From: Macrocybe gigantea
Lineage: Eukaryota > Basidiomycota > Agaricomycetes > Agaricales > Callistosporiaceae
Assembly (NCBI GenBank): GCA_011319805.1
Contig: SJRY01000111.1
Span: 186,001 to 250,000, forward strand
Reading direction: 5' to 3'
DNA length: 64,000 bases
In this document: positions 58,971-64,000 of the stretch, one piece after another
Position numbering within the stretch: the stretch's first letter is position 1
Layout: every line of letters starts with the position of its first letter
The notes under the pieces: generated by a model
Told to the model about the DNA's origin: nothing
The model's database searches: none
What the model saw: only the letters and a program-made list of their open reading frames with translations
Translations under genes and position numbers: made by a program

Positions 58971-59714
58971 TTACGTTTCTCTTAAGCTTGGTCTTCTCAT
59001 GAGCGGTTCCAGAGGGTGTGGGTCATATTCTGTCGAATAAACGGGCTGGGGTGCCGCCAAGTACGCATTGTTCTGAAGCGTTCGAGACTGTCCCTGGCTC
59101 TGCCCTTTGACCATGCTTTCCAGCGAGATCATCGTCGGATACCGATGCCCGTCCTCGCTCGCCAGCCTGAACTCCCAGCTGCGCTTGTCCCAGTCAGGCA
59201 CCATCTCTTCAAACTCTTCCCGCTTGCTTTTTCTCCCGCAGAGCAGGCCGCGAAAGAGTCCCCACCACGTGTCAAAAAACACCACAGAGAGGACGACCGC
59301 GGCGATAGACACGATGGACAAGACCAGAAGCCCAATGACCTTCCACTCTGTTGCCTCGGCGGGCGGCGTTACCGGTGCTTCGGGTGTGTAAACGATAGAG
59401 TATTCTGGCGAAGCGCTCGTGATGCTCCATGAGCCGACGCTAGTCTGTTGGCTCTGCTCGGCGGTGGTTGCTGGCGGGAGGGTCTGCCCAGTGATCTTTT
59501 CAGAAGTGCTCGCCAATGACGCAAGGGTGGTGGTGGTTCCTTCCGTAGTGCTGGCCTGTGTTGGAGGTATATCGCTTGTTTTGGGCACCGTGATGGCGGG
59601 CGGCGGGGTGGTAAAGATTCCCAGTGTGGTCGTTGAAAGGAGATCGCCTTCCAGAACTCCGGCAAGGTCTCTTGCAAATCCACGTGTTGATATCGAGTCC
59701 CTAGTGCTGTTCAT
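58971..59714 (-). CDS. mucin-like single-pass membrane protein
   Basis: A single exon of 247 codons. The first 120 residues are Ser/Thr/Pro-rich, likely heavily O-glycosylated. One strong transmembrane segment follows (WKVIGLLVLSIVSIAAVVLS, about residues 124-146), then a cytosolic tail with CGRKSKREEFEEMVPDWDKR. No clear signal peptide is present, so the N-terminal exon may be missing or the protein may insert through its TM segment. The layout resembles fungal wall-stress sensors, but the WSC domain is absent. The function is unknown. Confidence 0.62.
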   Translation of the reverse strand: MNSTRDSISTRGFARDLAGVLEGDLLSTTTLGIFTTPPPAITVPKTSDIPPTQASTTEGTTTTLASLASTSEKITGQTLPPATTAEQSQQTSVGSWSITSASPEYSIVYTPEAPVTPPAEATEWKVIGLLVLSIVSIAAVVLSVVFFDTWWGLFRGLLCGRKSKREEFEEMVPDWDKRSWEFRLASEDGHRYPTMISLESMVKGQSQGQSRTLQNNAYLAAPQPVYSTEYDPHPLEPLMRRPSLRET

Positions 59715-59829
59715 TTCAAGGATTGTGAGGTATCAGAGGTTTGTATGTCTGGTTGGCTGCTCGTACTGTTGAGCGTGTTCAGGGAGCTTTCACGATAGCC
59801 AGGTATCACATGTCATTTGGCATGATAGT

Positions 59830-62800
59830 TTAGTTACATTCCCGAGGCCTCTGATCCTGTTCAACAGTCTCAAGCAGTATCGGCCAATCTGCGCTATTGC
59901 GGCACATGGACCAGAAAACGCCATCAGGTCTCGCCAGCAATTCCCGAGGAGGACCAAATTCCACGACCCGCCCGCTGTCCATGACGAGCACTCTGTCATA
60001 ATCCATAATCGTTTTCAGCCTATGGGCGATCGTTAACACAATAGCACCCATCAACTCTTCTCTGACAGTTCGTTGTATCTGGACACGGTGTCGAAGCGAC
60101 AGTCAAACACGAGCTTGAACCTACAACGCACCTGATCATCCAACTCTGAATCAACTTGAGATGTAGCCTCATCCATAATAATAATATTTGTTCTCCGTAG
60201 GATGGCTCGGGCAATCGAGATGAGTTGCTTCTCTCCGCCGCTAAGCGACCCTTGAGCAATTGGTACGTCAAGCGGATCCTTCCCCTCCAAGCCACGCCGA
60301 GCCAACAACGGTAACAAATGACATCGCTTGAGCACATCCAGGCATTCTTCGTCTGTGTGTTCGCCGAGAGGATCCAAATTGAGCCTCATGGATCCGGAGA
60401 AGATTGAGACATCTTGGCTGACGATAGTCTGAGCCGCGGTCAGAGAAGTGAGTATCCTAGATGACAACCAGTACTGACCACGCGAGTGCGGAGGTCCTCG
60501 AGTCCGATAGTGCCAATATCAATCCCATCGATGCTGGAAATGGCTCGCTGAATCACTTCACTCAGCCATACCGCTACTCACAATATCCTGCCCTCACTAG
60601 GCTCTATGATCCTGAGCAACGACAGAGCTAGTGTCGATTTTCCTGTAGAAGGCGTCCTTAACCAATAAAGGGCAGAGTCAGAGGAATAATGTTTACCTGA
60701 TCCTGTTCTACCAACCTACGGAACCGGATGAAAAGACGGAATTGATTCGTTACTTTGTACTCACGATGCCAACTTTTTCACAAGAATTCACGTTAAATGA
60801 TATATTTCTGAGCACTGCCGGCAACCCCGTAGCGTATCGCACGACTAGGTTTTCGACTTGAAGTCCCCCTTCCTGGGCGGGCCAGTATGCCGGAGGTCGG
60901 TGTCCTTCAATAACTGCAGGGGCCTCTTGAGCAACGTCAAGATACTCGACTACACGTTCGACGCTGTTGAAATCTAGCTCCAGCTGCGCAACCACTCTGC
61001 TTATTCGTTATCAAGATCTGGACATTTGAGCTAATAATCGACGAACTTCACCAGTTGGCGGCTGGCTTCCGCAAAGATCCCTGCTTGCACGATGACGATC
61101 GCTGCGTACCCATTGCTGACACCGCCGGATAGGGCAAAGGCAGTCGCGGCGAAGACAATGACGGATCCGAGACCTAAAGAAGCACATTAATACCAGAAGC
61201 TCTCGATCAGGGAGTCCAAGACTGGCAGTCATATCTCCAACGCAACCAGCCATTCACGAGCCACTATTTACTACAGTAAATAAACGGATATGCCTTGAAT
61301 TACGCGGGTTTTACTCGCATAGACATGGTCAAAAGACTGGAATTTATCGACCTGAAAGAAGAGCATAAGACAACGCCCGCTGGACTAGAAAGAAATATAC
61401 CTTGCCATAGAATCTCTGTTGGTACATATTTTCCATCCCGAAGGCACGAATATGCGCGATTCCGTGTAATAATTCGTCATACCCTGCGAACGCCGGAGAC
61501 AGAGACACAGACTCGAGCCGCCGGAGATCTCTTGAGGCACGGATATACGGAGGGGCCAGTCGGATGTAGAGCCACGCGATAAACAGCGCGAGAGGTGCAA
61601 ATTTCGGGACCACGAATAGAATCACTGCGAAAGACGCCACAAAATCCAACCCGCCGGATAAGCAGTTCCTGGCAGAATTTTGCAATGCCCCGTCAATAGT
61701 GTTGATGTCCGTCGTAAAGCGATTGAGTATTCTTCCAATGGGAGTGGTATCAAAAAAGCGCGAGGGTGCATGTGTAAGTCTTCGCAAGAGAGCAAGGAAC
61801 AGTGAGCGGGATGCTTGTAAGCTGGCATAGTATCCGATTGAGATATAGAAGAGCACCGACAATGCCCCCGCCAAAGAGATACATAAGAAAATGAGCAACC
61901 ATGGTCTTACGTCGATGTCTGGAGGGGGCAGCTCAGTCCAACGGATCCAATCCAGAAGACCTAGTTGGATATGCAGAAGCCGGAATCTGATCTCTTGATA
62001 AGCTTCACCCCAGCGTGCTAGGAACACCTGAATACGTCATCAGAAGTCGCGTAGATCCTGCAGACGGAGAGACTGACCTGGTTCCCTATGTTGATCAAAC
62101 GAATGATAAGCATGAGAAATATAGTAAGTAACCACGAAATTTTGCCAGCTGCGCGGACATAGGTCACGTATGTTTGAAGTGAGACCTGGCCCTCAGTGCG
62201 TGCCTCTTCTTCTATAAGTTTGCCTGCGCTGGTTCGGCCCAAGCCGCTGACTTTGCTGGTTGACATATTGCGAGACAATGATTGAGACTCTTCTTCTGTG
62301 GGACTATCATTATCCTCGCTAGTAAGGATACCCTGGAGATCTCCCGATTCACGGAGGTCTTGGACTGAACCTTGGCTAATAACCCTGCCTCCCGATAATT
62401 CAACTATGTAGGACGTGATGCCGATGCAAAGCCTGACATGATGTGTTACCAGAATAATAGTCCTGTCCTTAGCCAAGTCACTCCCGAAGCAATTTGTCGC
62501 GATATGTCGGGCTGTGTGCATATCAACCGCTGCCAGCCTAAGAACCAAAATCAATAAGAGCGTAAGGTGTAGTGGCGTAAGACTGACGGGTCATCTAGAA
62601 GAATGCACTGAGCAGATTTGAGATGAACCTAAGACTACATACAAACGCTAGGGAACGCACTTTCGCTTCAGAGTACATCGCTCGAGCCAGAGCTACCCGA
62701 GCTCGCTGTCCCCAGACAAAGTTATGCCTTTCTCGCCGATTTCTATCACAAGGGTGAGTTGGACTGTCAGTACGCACTGTCATATGACAAACCAGTCATA

Positions 62801-64000
62801 TCCCCAGCCTCTAAGGTAGCGAGGTCCTGCGTAAGACCGCAAGCGTTGACAACGCGTCGGTACCTAGTGTCTTCAAAACCACGATCAGAATTGAAAATGA
62901 TGTTGTCACGGATCGTGGCATGCTCGAGCCCTGTGGTATGATGCAACGATTATTGGCATTGTTCGCATGTGATAATTGACCTTACATGGATTTTGTCCGC
63001 AGTAGGCTACACGATGACGAGATTTGTCCATCACAACTTCGCCCGCCACGCAATCCAGCTCTGACATGAAGGTCAATGAGCCAAGGGACACCTAGACGGA
63101 AAAGAGCATACCGCCAAGAAGTGCTAGAATAAGAGCAGTTTTTCCTGACCCGGTAGCACCGGTGACCAGAGTTAATTTGCCCACAGGGAATGAGATGTCC
63201 AAAGGACCCAATCGAAATCGAGGCAATAAAGGTCGTTTTGTAGCACAAGGCCATTCATGAGTTGATGAGATAAAACCCACGTTCTCGTTCGTCGGTTTAA
63301 AATCTCCCGAAACAAGAGTGGAGGCCCAGTCGGGGACTTCTTCTTCGTTCAAAAACTCTTCAATGCGCTGCATTGACACATAGGCTATATGAAGGCAGCA
63401 GTATAAACGAGTTCAGAAATCAGGTGCCAGAGATGTCTCACCGTGTATCATAGCGAAAATCTGGCTGGGGAGGGATGTCATAGGACCTTGCAGTTGCGTA
63501 AACAAGGCAATGGCAGTAAAGGCCTTGGAGACCGTCAGACGTTCTTTGGCAATCATGGTGTAGCACAAAAATGAAATAAGGATGGTTGCAGATGGTATCC
63601 AGGTCCTAGAAGTACGATCAGACGGGCTGAAACTGGAAATGCAGAAATTGTACCAGATGAATGATATAAGGGTGTCAATAATATTTTCTTTGACCCTCCA
63701 CTTCAGTTCGTCCTCTCTAGCATCTCTAGTCTTCTTCGCCCACTGCAGTTCTGCTCGAGTGATAAGAATGAATAGACGACTCTCGAGAAGACCAACATGC
63801 CCCATCCATAGAATTTGAGAAAGCGGATATTCTGCAGCAATTCGTTTACTATATTCATGCGATTATCTTTGGCTTTCCATGCGGAACGAGTAATCTGGCG
63901 GGACGTCAGTATATGCCAATATTAAGGCTTGACTTCCCCACGCACCGAAACGTTATATTTTGCCAATGGGTAGTTCACGACGTAGGCTAAGAGAAACAGG
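59830..64000 (-). CDS. ABCC-type ABC transporter, C-terminal part (start beyond window)
   Basis: This is a full-length exporter of the multidrug-resistance-associated class, read here from its first nucleotide-binding domain to the stop. NBD1 (about 62500-63380) has PLDISFPVGKLTLVTGATGSGKT (Walker A) and an ALARAM block after the signature. The signature LSGGQ is broken by one base in the run of four C at 62710-62713. TMD2 (about 61000-62100) has LFLALLRRLTHAPSRFFDTTPIGRILNRF. NBD2 (about 59900-60990) has VENLVVRYATGLPAVLRNISF, SLSGGEKQLISIARAIL, Walker B IIIMDEATSQVD and the H-loop region LTIAHRLKTIMDYDRVLVMD. Introns of about 50-60 nt are many. The substrate cannot be inferred. Confidence 0.88.

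Noticed and set aside
1..64000. tRNA, rRNA, CRISPR array or intact transposon
   Set aside because: Scanning by eye for tRNA B-box-like GGTTCGANNCC with a matching acceptor stem, regular spaced repeats, terminal inverted repeats and transposase or reverse-transcriptase motifs found none. A covariance-model search would be decisive for tRNAs.

Overview
This window reads as nuclear DNA of a basidiomycete mushroom-type fungus (Agaricomycetes). The evidence is the dense packing of intron-rich genes on both strands, introns of mostly 45-60 nt with GTRNGT-like donors, a DUF6533 membrane protein, and fungal forms of ALG9, OLE1, PFA4, BRCA2/Brh2, MDM1, TRM6, UNC-45 and class I myosin. I see no bacterial operons, rRNA, tRNA, CRISPR array or intact transposon. 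About 31 protein genes fill nearly all of the sequence. Exon maps were built by hand from splice sites, reading frame and family conservation.

Layout. 1-1447: a partial proline-rich gene with a tandemly duplicated exon-plus-intron, then a gene-poor patch with a duplicated 26-bp hairpin. 1448-12315: ALG9 (-), a DUF6533 membrane protein (+), RSC4-like double-bromodomain protein (-), delta-9 desaturase OLE1 (-), CutC (-). 12484-21226: F-box protein (-), CCCH-finger/coiled-coil protein (+), palmitoyltransferase PFA4 (-), a probable mitochondrial protein (+), a conserved protein of unknown role (-), an ACT-domain protein (-). 21387-30109: secreted RNase T2 (-), NAF1 (-), mitochondrial EF-Ts (+), alkaline ceramidase (-), MPP-alpha (+). 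30171-42297: BRCA2/Brh2 (-), a taxilin carrying a ubiquitin-like domain (+), UDP-GlcNAc pyrophosphorylase (-), exo-beta-1,3-glucanase (+), an oxaloacetate-type mitochondrial carrier (-). 42590-55613: MDM1-type sorting nexin (+), TRM6 (-), the myosin chaperone UNC-45/She4 (+) followed directly by class I myosin (+). 55792-64000: a Ser/Pro-rich coiled-coil protein (-), riboflavin synthase (-), a small membrane protein (+), a mucin-like single-pass protein (-), and the C-terminal part of an ABCC transporter (-) running off the right end.

Most genes are unrelated housekeeping functions. Two links stand out: UNC-45 sits beside its likely client myosin on the same strand, and UAP1 supplies UDP-GlcNAc for the lipid-linked oligosaccharide that ALG9 later extends. 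Several divergent pairs share very short promoters (45-123 bp).

The most striking signal is in gene structure. Several genes need ultra-short exons to restore conserved protein motifs: 3, 4, 5, 6, 8 and 9 nt. One is a 3-nt exon supplying a histidine of the third His box of the desaturase. At least five introns appear to use GC-AG splice sites. Separately, many genes show apparent one-base deletions at short homopolymers inside conserved motifs, which most likely reflect assembly errors and should be checked before any gene is called broken.
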